Part shown: positions 16,080 to 23,868 of the stretch, piece by piece | Numbering within the stretch: the first letter of the stretch is position 1 | Layout: the number at the start of each line of letters is the position of its first letter | Origin: Deltaproteobacteria bacterium | GTDB taxonomy: Bacteria > SZUA-79 > Acidulodesulfobacterales > Acidulodesulfobacteraceae | NCBI GenBank assembly: GCA_023489335.1 | Contig: JAMDCP010000003.1 | Span: 1-37,842 of the forward strand | DNA: 37,842 nucleotides | Reading direction: 5' to 3' | Program-made: the position numbers and the translations under genes | The notes under the pieces: generated by a model | Seen by the model: only the letters and a program-made list of their open reading frames with translations | The model's database searches: none | Told to the model about the DNA's origin: nothing

Positions 16080-19000
16080 TTACGGCAATTGAAACCATGA
16101 AGTCGGGATTAATTTTGACGGAAGCGACGGTATTTTTTGTGTTAAAACCGCCCCCGTCGATGTCGTTATTATAAGGTTGCCGTTCGATATAACAGGCGAC
16201 GACGGCACTCCGGAGCCAATAGTTATCGATTGCGCCGCACTGCCGGATGTGGTTGTATTCGATATCGTCGTTCCCGTGCTGCTTGTAAGAATCGTTCCTC
16301 CGCCGTTTAAATAATAAACTGCATAAAGCTTTGCCGTTCCGTATCCGCAGGCATTTGTCGCGGCGGTTGGGGTAAAGGTAACAAAATATACTACGCTGTC
16401 ATACACTAAAGGCGAACCTACCATCTTTTCGCCCTGGCTTAATGTTATATACCAGCCGTCGGTTGTTACATTCCCTACACCGCTTGTGCCGGTTGCATTG
16501 GTTAAATTTGTTTCGTTATACGGACCTGTTTTAGCACATTCCCCGATTCCCTGAGTTCCTATCGTATTTAATCCTATTAATTCATTATCCCTTGTAGTAT
16601 TTACTTCAGTCAAGTTTTCCCTGTTGCCCGTGCCGAAATACAGCCATAAATTGCCAGATGTATCGTAAGATATTGCAGGCGGGAAAAAGATATTCAGCGG
16701 TGCGGTCGTTGACGCATCCGAATCAAAAACCCTGCACCCGGTCCAGTTTTGGGTATTTCCGTTTCCTTGCGGCAGTTTTCCATAGGGTATATTAAACGCC
16801 CACATCTGTCCGCCCAGATCTCCCGCATAAAAGGCTTGAAGCCTGAAATTAGGACTTAAAACAGGTGATATGGTGGAAGGTATGGAATATGTCATGTTGC
16901 TGTCGTTTGCGCTGTCGAATTTCCACAACTCCTGCTCATCGGCATAAACCGGAGCCGATGTAGTTCCGGTATTTACCGGATTAGGTTCGACATATAGGGA
17001 ATAGACCGCCTGTCCTGCCGAATTATTCGACGAATAGCCGCCTCCCATAAAAGCGGTGTAAGTTTTAACATACTGAGGGGCGGCTGTCGGACTTGCCGGG
17101 GTTGGATCATTTCCGCATACCCCCGTTCCGCCGTTTTTCGAATCATAATTTGGATTTGGAAGACATACATAACTTATCAGCGGCTTTGACCAGGTCTGCC
17201 CCATAGGCGCGGTAGTTGCGGATGAATCGGAAAAGTCCCATAAAGGGTCCGGATATGTGCTTCCGGCATTTGCGGGGTTTGTTAAGCCGACGGCGAAATA
17301 ACCGTTGCCCCCGTTTCTTTCGCCGGCAACAGCAACCGTATGCCAACTGCTCGTAGGCGTGCCTGTCGTTGAAATAGGATAACTCGAGGCATCTACGCTG
17401 TTTGTCGTCCCGTTAAATATATTGCCAAAAAATACATCGTTAACGGACGGCGTCGAATCTACAAACTCATAAATAGACGGCGTAGAAATGGAGCTTTCGT
17501 ACCAGCATGTAAGTTTAGGCAGTTCAAGAGCGGTATCTGACGGAACGCAAGCCGAAAGGTCCGAACTCGGAGTAATGCCCGGGGTATCTAAAAAATCGGG
17601 CGGGATGTAGCCGAAAAGCTCGGCGCCCGTTCCGTCGCTGTATGAACTTGTACTGCTATTCCACGAACCCGCGTCAAAACCGTGAAGCATGCCGTCGTTA
17701 GCCCCGACTAGTAAAACCTGCTGTCTTGTCGCATACTGGGTTTTAAACGCCTGATACGACGCGCTCGAATACGGATAAGGCGGCGGGCCAACCAAAACCG
17801 GGTCGGAATGGAATATCGCCCCCAACTTCCAGTTATCCGTCGCGCTATCGGGATTTAATACAAAATTTATAATATCGTTGGCACACGCGCTTTCGGAAGC
17901 CGCGCCCGGACAAACGGATGTATAATTTGCCGATGTCAATCCTAATAAGGATTCCAAATTTGCCGTATTAGATGTATTAAACGAGACGGCGGCATTTGAA
18001 CCGGTGGTTGAATTAAGAGCGGATGTAATTATATATCTCGATGAGGGGGATTTCGTTTGAAGCGCTCCTCCTGCGCCATTGCCGTTATCCCAGTATGAAT
18101 CGCTTGTAATTATCTGGCCGTTGGCGGTAACGGCAGGACCGTTAGGCCCTATTAACTGCCCCTGGGCATTTAACTTAAACAGAAAAATGTTCCCCTCGCC
18201 CCATAAAGGCTGGTTTAACGCCTTAAAGTCGGCATAATAGACATCTCCGTTCCCGCCGTAAACCTGGTGAACGACGGGGGAAGTAAAAGAGGTCGACTGC
18301 GCCTCAATCTGGTCGAATATCGTAGTAAGCGAGCTTATAAGCTGATTATAATTAAAGGTTAAATAAACTGTGCCGGAAACGGTAACGGTGCCGGAATTTC
18401 CGCTTGTATTTAATGTATTTAGAGAATTTGATAATAATATCTCGTCGGTATTGGGATAAATCCCCGTAACCACGGCACAGTCATTGCCGTTTGCGTAAAC
18501 CCCGCTGTTATTGTTGGCAACTTCACAATCGGAACTTTGGTCGCCGTTATCGGAAATCGTATCGCCGACTAAAACCCCGTTTGTTGAGGAAAAGGCGGAT
18601 GCTGGTAAAACAAGCGTAGTTGACGAACTGCCAACAGTTGCGGAAAATGTCAACGGATTGAACGTACCTGTTGTTCCCGTAACATTCTGACCAATTCCCG
18701 CACCTGCATTCGCCATCTGTTGAATATAAGAAGGCCCTCCTAAACCTCCCGCGTAACCGAATCCTATCATGAATGTTTCGATTGGATAAGTTGTGTCCAC
18801 ATTCTCATATAAATCGTAAAGGGCGTTGGGTGTTTCTGACGCATTATAACCGTTCGCTTCGCCGTCCGTAATGATAATGGAAAAATTCCTCCTGCAGGCT
18901 GCTGCGCTATCGGCTTTTAACGAATTGGTAAAATAGGTTGTCATGTTTTCAACCATTGACCACATCGGAGTGCCGCCGCCCGCTTTAAGCCCGGAGACTA

Positions 19001-19892
19001 CTGTTCCTGCAGGGTCTGTTAATCCCCCATAATCCGGCGCTGTCCATAAAACATAATTTATCGCAGGTCCGGCTATTGTGGCAGGATCGAAATAAGTGTC
19101 GGTAGAGTTGTTTGTATTAGAAGTTATTGTCTCCGTGTTGGCGGTATTAAGAGTGCCGTTTACTGTAAGAGGAACATATAAACGCCATGAGGATATGCTA
19201 TTGAAATTGTCAATATCTCCAATATAAGGCATATAGTCATAAGATATAAAATACCCGCCCGTAGGATTAGCTGAGCTTGTGCACCCGCTAAACCCGCTAA
19301 CGTAAAAAGAGTAGTTACTGTTGACTGAACCGTTGGGCAAAATGTAGGCACCGGTCTCGTCCGGGGTTCCCGTTCCCGTGCTTCCGCTATATGGGTAATA
19401 TGGTGCATTTGCAGGATTTTGAAAAGAGGGGTCGTTAGCATACATGCATTGGTCAGTTGTTCCGCTTGCGCTTGCCCCGTCCCCCTGGTCAAATGTTGCG
19501 AACGCAAAATTAAGATTTGAAAAGGACGGGTCGGTTACTATTTTAGACAAAGCCATTTTTGCGTTATATATCTTTGAAAATACGCTGTTCGACCCCGGTG
19601 CCCAAACGCTGAAGCCCCCCAAAACGCTGAAGCCCCCCAGCCAGCTTTCCGGCGCGTCGTAGCCGCTTGCGGTAGAGTTTTTCCAATCCACCCCTTCGTT
19701 CCACATCATCGAACCTGAAGTATCGAGGAAAATTAAAACATTCGGGTTATTAAGATTTGTGAGCAATGATGTATCTCCCGCCTCCGCAACGGACGGCACA
19801 ATAAAAAAAAGGCTAAGGCTTAACACGCTCACGGAAACCAGCAATAAGACCGCTATTTTAAACATCCTTAAACCCTCATGAAAAACCGGCAT
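16080..19892 (-). CDS. pilY1: Type IV pilus tip adhesin PilY1
   Basis: A 1270-residue secreted protein. The ATG at 19892 is chosen because AAGGAG lies about 10 bases upstream and it starts a proper signal peptide (cleavage after about residue 38, AEA/GD). The frame is open for 75 more codons upstream, but these are encoded by a hairpin repeat and are unlikely to be translated. Near the N-terminus a von Willebrand A domain has the metal site DTSGS (Asp57, Ser59, Ser61). The C-terminal half is a PilY1/PilC beta-propeller, recognised by VGANDGMLHGFDAG and ELFGYIPP. PilY1 sits at the pilus tip for adhesion, surface sensing and pilus extension. It is the last gene of pilV-pilW-pilX-pilY1. Confidence 0.9.
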   Translation of the reverse strand: MPVFHEGLRMFKIAVLLLVSVSVLSLSLFFIVPSVAEAGDTSLLTNLNNPNVLIFLDTSGSMMWNEGVDWKNSTASGYDAPESWLGGFSVLGGFSVWAPGSNSVFSKIYNAKMALSKIVTDPSFSNLNFAFATFDQGDGASASGTTDQCMYANDPSFQNPANAPYYPYSGSTGTGTPDETGAYILPNGSVNSNYSFYVSGFSGCTSSANPTGGYFISYDYMPYIGDIDNFNSISSWRLYVPLTVNGTLNTANTETITSNTNNSTDTYFDPATIAGPAINYVLWTAPDYGGLTDPAGTVVSGLKAGGGTPMWSMVENMTTYFTNSLKADSAAACRRNFSIIITDGEANGYNASETPNALYDLYENVDTTYPIETFMIGFGYAGGLGGPSYIQQMANAGAGIGQNVTGTTGTFNPLTFSATVGSSSTTLVLPASAFSSTNGVLVGDTISDNGDQSSDCEVANNNSGVYANGNDCAVVTGIYPNTDEILLSNSLNTLNTSGNSGTVTVSGTVYLTFNYNQLISSLTTIFDQIEAQSTSFTSPVVHQVYGGNGDVYYADFKALNQPLWGEGNIFLFKLNAQGQLIGPNGPAVTANGQIITSDSYWDNGNGAGGALQTKSPSSRYIITSALNSTTGSNAAVSFNTSNTANLESLLGLTSANYTSVCPGAASESACANDIINFVLNPDSATDNWKLGAIFHSDPVLVGPPPYPYSSASYQAFKTQYATRQQVLLVGANDGMLHGFDAGSWNSSTSSYSDGTGAELFGYIPPDFLDTPGITPSSDLSACVPSDTALELPKLTCWYESSISTPSIYEFVDSTPSVNDVFFGNIFNGTTNSVDASSYPISTTGTPTSSWHTVAVAGERNGGNGYFAVGLTNPANAGSTYPDPLWDFSDSSATTAPMGQTWSKPLISYVCLPNPNYDSKNGGTGVCGNDPTPASPTAAPQYVKTYTAFMGGGYSSNNSAGQAVYSLYVEPNPVNTGTTSAPVYADEQELWKFDSANDSNMTYSIPSTISPVLSPNFRLQAFYAGDLGGQMWAFNIPYGKLPQGNGNTQNWTGCRVFDSDASTTAPLNIFFPPAISYDTSGNLWLYFGTGNRENLTEVNTTRDNELIGLNTIGTQGIGECAKTGPYNETNLTNATGTSGVGNVTTDGWYITLSQGEKMVGSPLVYDSVVYFVTFTPTAATNACGYGTAKLYAVYYLNGGGTILTSSTGTTISNTTTSGSAAQSITIGSGVPSSPVISNGNLIITTSTGAVLTQKIPSLPSKLIPTSWFQLP

Positions 19893-19910
19893 TTTATCAT
19901 TCTCCTTTTT

Positions 19911-20049
19911 AAATACCCCGTCAGTCCGCTCAAGCGGACTGCCACCCCTTTTAAAAAAGGGGAATGGGGGTATCATTTCGCCTGTGGCATATCTTTGCCT
20001 GCGTTTATAAAACCACGGTTTTATGCAGGCAAAGATGGACGGGGTATTT
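19911..20049. repeat. Composite hairpin element with inverted boundaries
   Basis: 139 bp starting AAATACCCCGTC (19911-19922) and ending in its inverse GACGGGGTATTT (20038-20049). Inside are a stem CAGTCCGC/GCGGACTG, a central CCCCTTTTAAAAAAGGGG palindrome, and a second long stem (ATCTTTGCCTGC pairing with GCAGGCAAAGAT). It lies between pilX and pilY1 and accounts for the spurious upstream extension of the pilY1 frame. Confidence 0.75.
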
Positions 20050-20153
20050 TTTAAGCCGCCCTGCAACTTTATAAGCACGCCAAAGGCGTGCGAGAGCTTT
20101 GCCATCGTCTTTGCCATTTTTCCTCCACTGTTTTATGGAATATCATATTTAAG

Positions 20154-20717
20154 TTAATACCCGACCTGAACAGGTCCATAGCTGAATGTCATTCCTGTCC
20201 GGGCGGTTTTTGAACCGCTTTGGTTCTGCGTTATCGTGTTTATCTGCCCGTTATAAAAATGATAATTCAAGCTATAACCAGGGATGCCGCCGTATGTTCC
20301 GTTATATTCAAAGCCAAAATTACCGCTGTTTATCGTAAATCCTAAAACATTTGAAAAATTGGAGTCGATATTTGCCGCGGTCAATGCAACATAATTATTA
20401 CTTTGTTGAAGCGTATTGTTCACCTGCGGCGTATAATAATAAACATTCGGCGACGGCATACCTATTCCCGCATTGGTTTGCTGGCTTGTGTTTAACTGGG
20501 CCAATACGATATTCATAGCCGAGTTCGATATGCTTAATGTCTGTTCCGAACTCGTATAATTTCCCGCATTGATAATATCCGTGCCGGTCGTCTCGATAGC
20601 CACCGCAGCCAATATCCCTAAAATTGCAATAATCAGTATTACGGTAATAAGGGCTATGCCTCTATCATTTTGTAAAACCGTTTTGACCGATTTTTCTTTA
20701 TTTTTTGTTTTAAGCAT
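20154..20717 (-). CDS. pilX: Minor pilin PilX
   Basis: A 187-residue pilus assembly protein. The N-terminal motif NDRG/IALITVILII is the PilX-type prepilin signal: cleavage after Gly, a hydrophobic helix, and Thr rather than Glu at position 5, as in PilX and GspK-type minor pilins. The remainder is a short periplasmic globular part rich in Asn, Gln and Thr. With PilV, PilW and PilY1 it would form the pilus-tip priming complex. No clear ribosome-binding site precedes the ATG. Confidence 0.85.
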   Translation of the reverse strand: MLKTKNKEKSVKTVLQNDRGIALITVILIIAILGILAAVAIETTGTDIINAGNYTSSEQTLSISNSAMNIVLAQLNTSQQTNAGIGMPSPNVYYYTPQVNNTLQQSNNYVALTAANIDSNFSNVLGFTINSGNFGFEYNGTYGGIPGYSLNYHFYNGQINTITQNQSGSKTARTGMTFSYGPVQVGY

Positions 20718-20735
20718 ATTGATTAATCTGTCCCA

Positions 20736-20782
20736 ACCCGCTTCGGCGGGTACGGTTTAAAGCCGTCAGTATTTGGACGGCT
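20736..20782. repeat. Two hairpins between pilW and pilX
   Basis: ACCCGC-TTCG-GCGGGT (20736-20751), a C(TTCG)G tetraloop stem, and AGCCGTC (20761-20767) pairing with GACGGCT (20776-20782). They occupy the 111-base gap between the two pilin genes and could protect or process the transcript. Confidence 0.55.
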
Positions 20783-20828
20783 CATCCAGTCTTTTTTAAA
20801 TTATATTAATCAACTCAAATAAATATTA

Positions 20829-21878
20829 CTAACTGCCGTAAAAAACATTTCTTAAAAATACGCTCGAGTTAAGGGTTTTTAAAATATTGTTTCCCACAAT
20901 CTGCCCGGCATTTCCTTTAGCATTGGCTCCGTTTGCATTGGCATTATACGGAACATGGACACTATAAGCAGGCGAATCGGATAACGCAACATTGGATTCG
21001 CCTGTAATAGATAGATTATATAAGTAGGGCTGCTTATATTGATTTAACTGATTAGACGGAGTAACGACGAAAGCATTTATATAATCGCTCAGTGTAATCG
21101 TAGTATTTGCGGCGCAAGTCGGAGCAGTCGGGGAGATAACCACCGGATTTACCATACATTCGTATAAATTCCCCGGAACATTAAACGGGGGATTAAATCC
21201 CGAATTTTGAGTTCCATAACTTTGATTTCCCCAATAAAATAATATCTGGTTTATAGATGACACGCTACCCCCGCCGATATTTTTCGGAGGCACAGGATTA
21301 GCGGGACACACGCCGGGACCGGCGGCGGCACCTGGGGGATTTGTTTGAATCTTGTTGCCCGCCGGAATCGCGGTCACACAAAGGGTTATAGGTAGCGTCG
21401 GCAACGGTTGATTAGGAAGAGGGACGGGGTTTGTAATATTTAAAATTTGTCCTACATAAAAGTTATTTACATTACAATATTGCCCAAGATTGAATTCTCC
21501 GGCAACAGCACCGGTTGGCGTTAAAATACAGGGGGAAGCGCCATTAACCACCGAACTATAACTAACTAAAACTTCATAAGGATTGGTAGGATAAACCGCC
21601 TGGACTATCTGCACTGGAGGAACGGAGCCTGTTTGGATATAATAATTCTGCCCGTAATCAAAACCCGCCATCCTTAAAGAATACCTGACGGTATTAAAAG
21701 CCGTATTCAGTCTTTGCTGTTCGGTCGAAACGGATTTGGTCAGCCTTATGACGCCGGACTGCGTAAGAAGTATAAACCCTGCGGCGGCAACCACTAAAAG
21801 GGATATCGCAAGAGCGATTACCAACTCGACCACTGACAAACCTTCCTGATTTTTAAGAAGCTTCATATAAAAATTCAT
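20829..21878 (-). CDS. pilW: Minor pilin PilW
   Basis: A 349-residue type IV pilus protein with prepilin motif NQEG/LSVVELVIALAISLL: cleavage after Gly, Glu at position 5 and a long hydrophobic helix. The segment RLNTAFNTVRYSLRMAGFDYG just after the helix is typical of PilW. Most of the rest is a periplasmic domain rich in Pro, Asn and Gly with a few cysteines. The gene follows pilV after 8 bases, so both are in one operon. No Shine-Dalgarno sequence is visible before the ATG. Confidence 0.88.
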   Translation of the reverse strand: MNFYMKLLKNQEGLSVVELVIALAISLLVVAAAGFILLTQSGVIRLTKSVSTEQQRLNTAFNTVRYSLRMAGFDYGQNYYIQTGSVPPVQIVQAVYPTNPYEVLVSYSSVVNGASPCILTPTGAVAGEFNLGQYCNVNNFYVGQILNITNPVPLPNQPLPTLPITLCVTAIPAGNKIQTNPPGAAAGPGVCPANPVPPKNIGGGSVSSINQILFYWGNQSYGTQNSGFNPPFNVPGNLYECMVNPVVISPTAPTCAANTTITLSDYINAFVVTPSNQLNQYKQPYLYNLSITGESNVALSDSPAYSVHVPYNANANGANAKGNAGQIVGNNILKTLNSSVFLRNVFYGS

Positions 21879-21886
21879 AATATTAT

Positions 21887-22408
21887 TTATGAAATTAAAT
21901 CATTCATTACTATAACATGCTGGCTTGTATCCCGCCAGCTAACCTCTACCTGAGCGTTAATAACGGTGGTGGAAGCCGGATTGGGGTTATATGAAAGGTT
22001 GACCGTTACCGTATAAGGCAATGTTACCCCCAGTCCCGACGGGGGAACGGAGTTCGGGGCGGGGCCTCCCGCTGCAAGCGCGGGATTTATACAGGTTGCA
22101 ACTTTATTTCTCGTGTCTGGATTCACAGTCGGAGAAACCGTATAATTAAAGGTTCCCGGCAGCGCAGCAATCCCCCAAACGCCAAGATTGTTCTGAATCC
22201 CTAAAACTCCAAGGCAGTTAAGCTGGCTGACTTCCGCCTGCGCAATCGCAGTTGCCGTGTTTATCTTTCCCGCAGTGGCGTCATTATTGGTAAGGGCAAG
22301 GGAGAGGGCCATTACGCCCAAAAACCCCACGGTAAGAATCACCATGGCTATTATTACTTCAAGAAGCGACGCCCCTTTATTATTAATTTTAACGATATTT
22401 TTATTCAT
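21887..22408 (-). CDS. pilV: Minor pilin PilV
   Basis: A 173-residue prepilin-like protein with the motif NNKG/ASLLEVIIAMVILTVGFLGVMAL: processing after Gly, Glu at position 5, and the PilV-like helix. The periplasmic part has two cysteines that may pair. It is first in the minor-pilin operon, behind a sigma-70-type promoter at 22510-22537. No clear ribosome-binding site lies before the ATG. Confidence 0.87.
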   Translation of the reverse strand: MNKNIVKINNKGASLLEVIIAMVILTVGFLGVMALSLALTNNDATAGKINTATAIAQAEVSQLNCLGVLGIQNNLGVWGIAALPGTFNYTVSPTVNPDTRNKVATCINPALAAGGPAPNSVPPSGLGVTLPYTVTVNLSYNPNPASTTVINAQVEVSWRDTSQHVIVMNDLIS

Positions 22409-22509
22409 ACGCTGAATAGCTATTAATAAACCGTATTTAATACAAAACCGTTAAATTTACTATATTTACCGATATTTTTACAAAACACGGATGTATATTC
22501 TACGATTTA

Positions 22510-22537
22510 ATTATATCCCATTATCAAAAAAAGTAAA
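22510..22537 (-). promoter_or_regulatory. Promoter of the minor-pilin operon
   Basis: TTTACT (22532-22537), 16 bases, then perfect TATAAT (22510-22515) on the minus strand. The start near 22502 leaves a leader of about 95 bases before pilV. It shares the 352-base divergent gap (22409-22760) with the ssb promoter; the rest of the gap is AT-rich and shows no gene. Confidence 0.55.
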
Positions 22538-22670
22538 GTAAAATTATTATGTTACCATTATATATTATTATATACGGCATACCTATTTTTTTTATTTATG
22601 ATATTTAATTTTAACAAAAATGTAATAAAATTGAAACATTACCGTAACAAAAATTTAAAATAATTTTAAC

Positions 22671-22699
22671 TTGCCAAATAGGTTTACTTAAATTATCAT
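22671..22699 (+). promoter_or_regulatory. Promoter of ssb
   Basis: TTGCCA (22671-22676), a 17-base spacer and TATCAT (22694-22699), giving a start near 22706, inside the perfect inverted repeat that follows. Confidence 0.5.
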
Positions 22700-22729
22700 A
22701 GTTTTTATAAACATTATTTATAAAAACTA
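22699..22729. promoter_or_regulatory. 13-bp perfect inverted repeat at the ssb transcription start
   Basis: TAGTTTTTATAAA (22699-22711) and TTTATAAAAACTA (22717-22729) around five bases. It overlaps the predicted start of the ssb transcript. It could be an operator for a dimeric repressor or a 5' hairpin. It does not match a LexA box that I recognise. Confidence 0.5.
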
Positions 22730-22760
22730 ACTAATAAAAATAATAAAATTTGGAGGTACT

Positions 22761-23225
22761 ATGGGCAGTCTTAATAAGGTATTATTAATCGGAAACCTGG
22801 GCAAGGACCCTGAGCTTCGCTACACTCCCGACGGATTGGCGATTCTCAGTTTTCCGATGGCAACCACGGAATATTTTAACGATAAATCCGGCGCAAAAAC
22901 GGAAAGAACGACATGGCATAATATTACAGTTTTTGGAAAAATGGGGCAAAGTATCGCAAATTATTTGACCAAAGGAAAACAAATTTTTTTAGAAGGCAAA
23001 ATAAGAACCTCTTCTTATGACGACAAAGACGGTGTTAAAAGATATAGGACTGACATCGTTGCAACAAATATTGTCCTGCTGGGCGCTAAAGGTGCGGGAA
23101 GCGGCGCCGAAATTACCGAAGAAGGCAATAGAAACGAGGGGAGCAATTATGCGGCTCAAGGGGGCGGGGGCGAAAGCGGCTACGGTTCCGCCGGACATCA
23201 GGATGACGACGATATACCTTTTTAA
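22761..23225 (+). CDS. ssb: Single-stranded DNA-binding protein
   Basis: A 154-residue SSB. The N-terminal OB fold (about residues 1-108) has the conserved opening SLNKVLLIGNLGKDPELRY and the WHNITVFGK segment. A Gly-rich linker follows, and the C-terminal tail DDDDIPF recruits replication and repair partners. It coats single-stranded DNA during replication, recombination and repair. GGAGGT lies six bases before the ATG. It is transcribed alone and ends at a hairpin terminator. Confidence 0.97.
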   Translation: MGSLNKVLLIGNLGKDPELRYTPDGLAILSFPMATTEYFNDKSGAKTERTTWHNITVFGKMGQSIANYLTKGKQIFLEGKIRTSSYDDKDGVKRYRTDIVATNIVLLGAKGAGSGAEITEEGNRNEGSNYAAQGGGGESGYGSAGHQDDDDIPF

Positions 23226-23258
23226 AAAAGGGTCGGAATTGAATTACGACCTCTTTTT
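23224..23258. terminator. Hairpin terminator after ssb
   Basis: An imperfect stem with an A-rich left arm and T-rich right arm around the core GGTCGGAATT / AATTACGACC. The core resembles the hairpin at 23803-23835 on the other side of the next gene. Confidence 0.6.
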
Positions 23259-23270
23259 CCAAAACCTCGG

Positions 23271-23299
23271 TTGATATTAAACAGCATTTCAAGTATAAT
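23271..23299 (+). promoter_or_regulatory. Promoter of the heptad-repeat gene
   Basis: TTGATA (23271-23276), 17 bases, and perfect TATAAT (23294-23299). The predicted start near 23306 leaves a leader of about 13 bases. Confidence 0.65.
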
Positions 23300-23318
23300 T
23301 TAAAAAAGGCTAATAAAA

Positions 23319-23795
23319 ATGAGCGGAGTTATGGATAGCGGAATCTCACTCTATAAAGAACTTAAAGAAAAGATCGGCGAGAAGGAAGCCGAGCATCTTG
23401 TCGAGTACATAAAGTCGACGACAAGGGATAGGGAAATCTTTGCGAGATTTGATGTAGTTGATGAAAAATTTGATAAAATCGATGATAGGTTCGACAGAGT
23501 TGACGAGAAATTCAATAAAATCGATGAAAGATTTGATATAATAGACGAAAGGTTTAAGGGTGTCGATGAAAGATTTGCTAAAATCGATTTGAGATTTAAC
23601 GAATTACATAATGAGATACTATCGGTAAGAACCGAATTAAAGGAGGATATCGCTAACTTACGGGCTGAATTTAAACAGGATATTACTTTAATCTATAAGG
23701 CAATTTCAGATAATAACAAATGGCTAATAGGGCTTATTTTTACTTTATGGCTCATTGGCACGCTCTCGATTATTATTACGATATTTTTAAAGTGA
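23319..23795 (+). CDS. Heptad-repeat coiled-coil protein with C-terminal membrane anchor
   Basis: A 158-residue protein. Residues about 46-96 form seven near-identical seven-residue units of the type (D/E)(K/R)F(D/N)xID. They predict a continuous coiled coil, and they appear in the DNA as a 21-bp periodicity. A further helical stretch leads to a single C-terminal membrane helix at about 134-156, so the coil should project into the cytoplasm from a tail anchor. The pattern resembles DUF1640-like coiled-coil proteins, some of which are encoded near toxin or mobile genes, but no partner is nearby. It has its own promoter and is isolated between two related terminator hairpins. Function unknown. 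Confidence 0.75.
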   Translation: MSGVMDSGISLYKELKEKIGEKEAEHLVEYIKSTTRDREIFARFDVVDEKFDKIDDRFDRVDEKFNKIDERFDIIDERFKGVDERFAKIDLRFNELHNEILSVRTELKEDIANLRAEFKQDITLIYKAISDNNKWLIGLIFTLWLIGTLSIIITIFLK

Positions 23796-23802
23796 AAAAA
23801 GT

Positions 23803-23835
23803 AAAAGGGGTCAGAATTCAATTCTAACCCCTTTT
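23803..23835. terminator. Bidirectional terminator between convergent genes
   Basis: AAAAGGGGT / ACCCCTTTT arms with inner AGAATT/AATTCT. It serves the heptad-repeat gene on one strand and glnA on the other. The GGGGTCAGAATT palindrome resembles a dispersed repeat common in proteobacterial genomes. Confidence 0.7.
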
Positions 23836-23868
23836 CCAACACTTTTTCTATTTAACAAGGTTACTGCA

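Noticed and set aside
19160-19507. 115-codon minus-strand frame within pilY1
   Set aside because: An out-of-frame shadow of pilY1; the neighbouring 16973-17170 and 17143-17346 frames are the same.
22409-22760. Possible small RNA or gene in the pilV-ssb gap
   Set aside because: Only promoters and an inverted repeat can be supported; no frame with a ribosome-binding site and no independent terminator.
23017-23274. 85-codon plus-strand frame overlapping the ssb 3' end
   Set aside because: A shifted frame of ssb that runs into its terminator hairpin.
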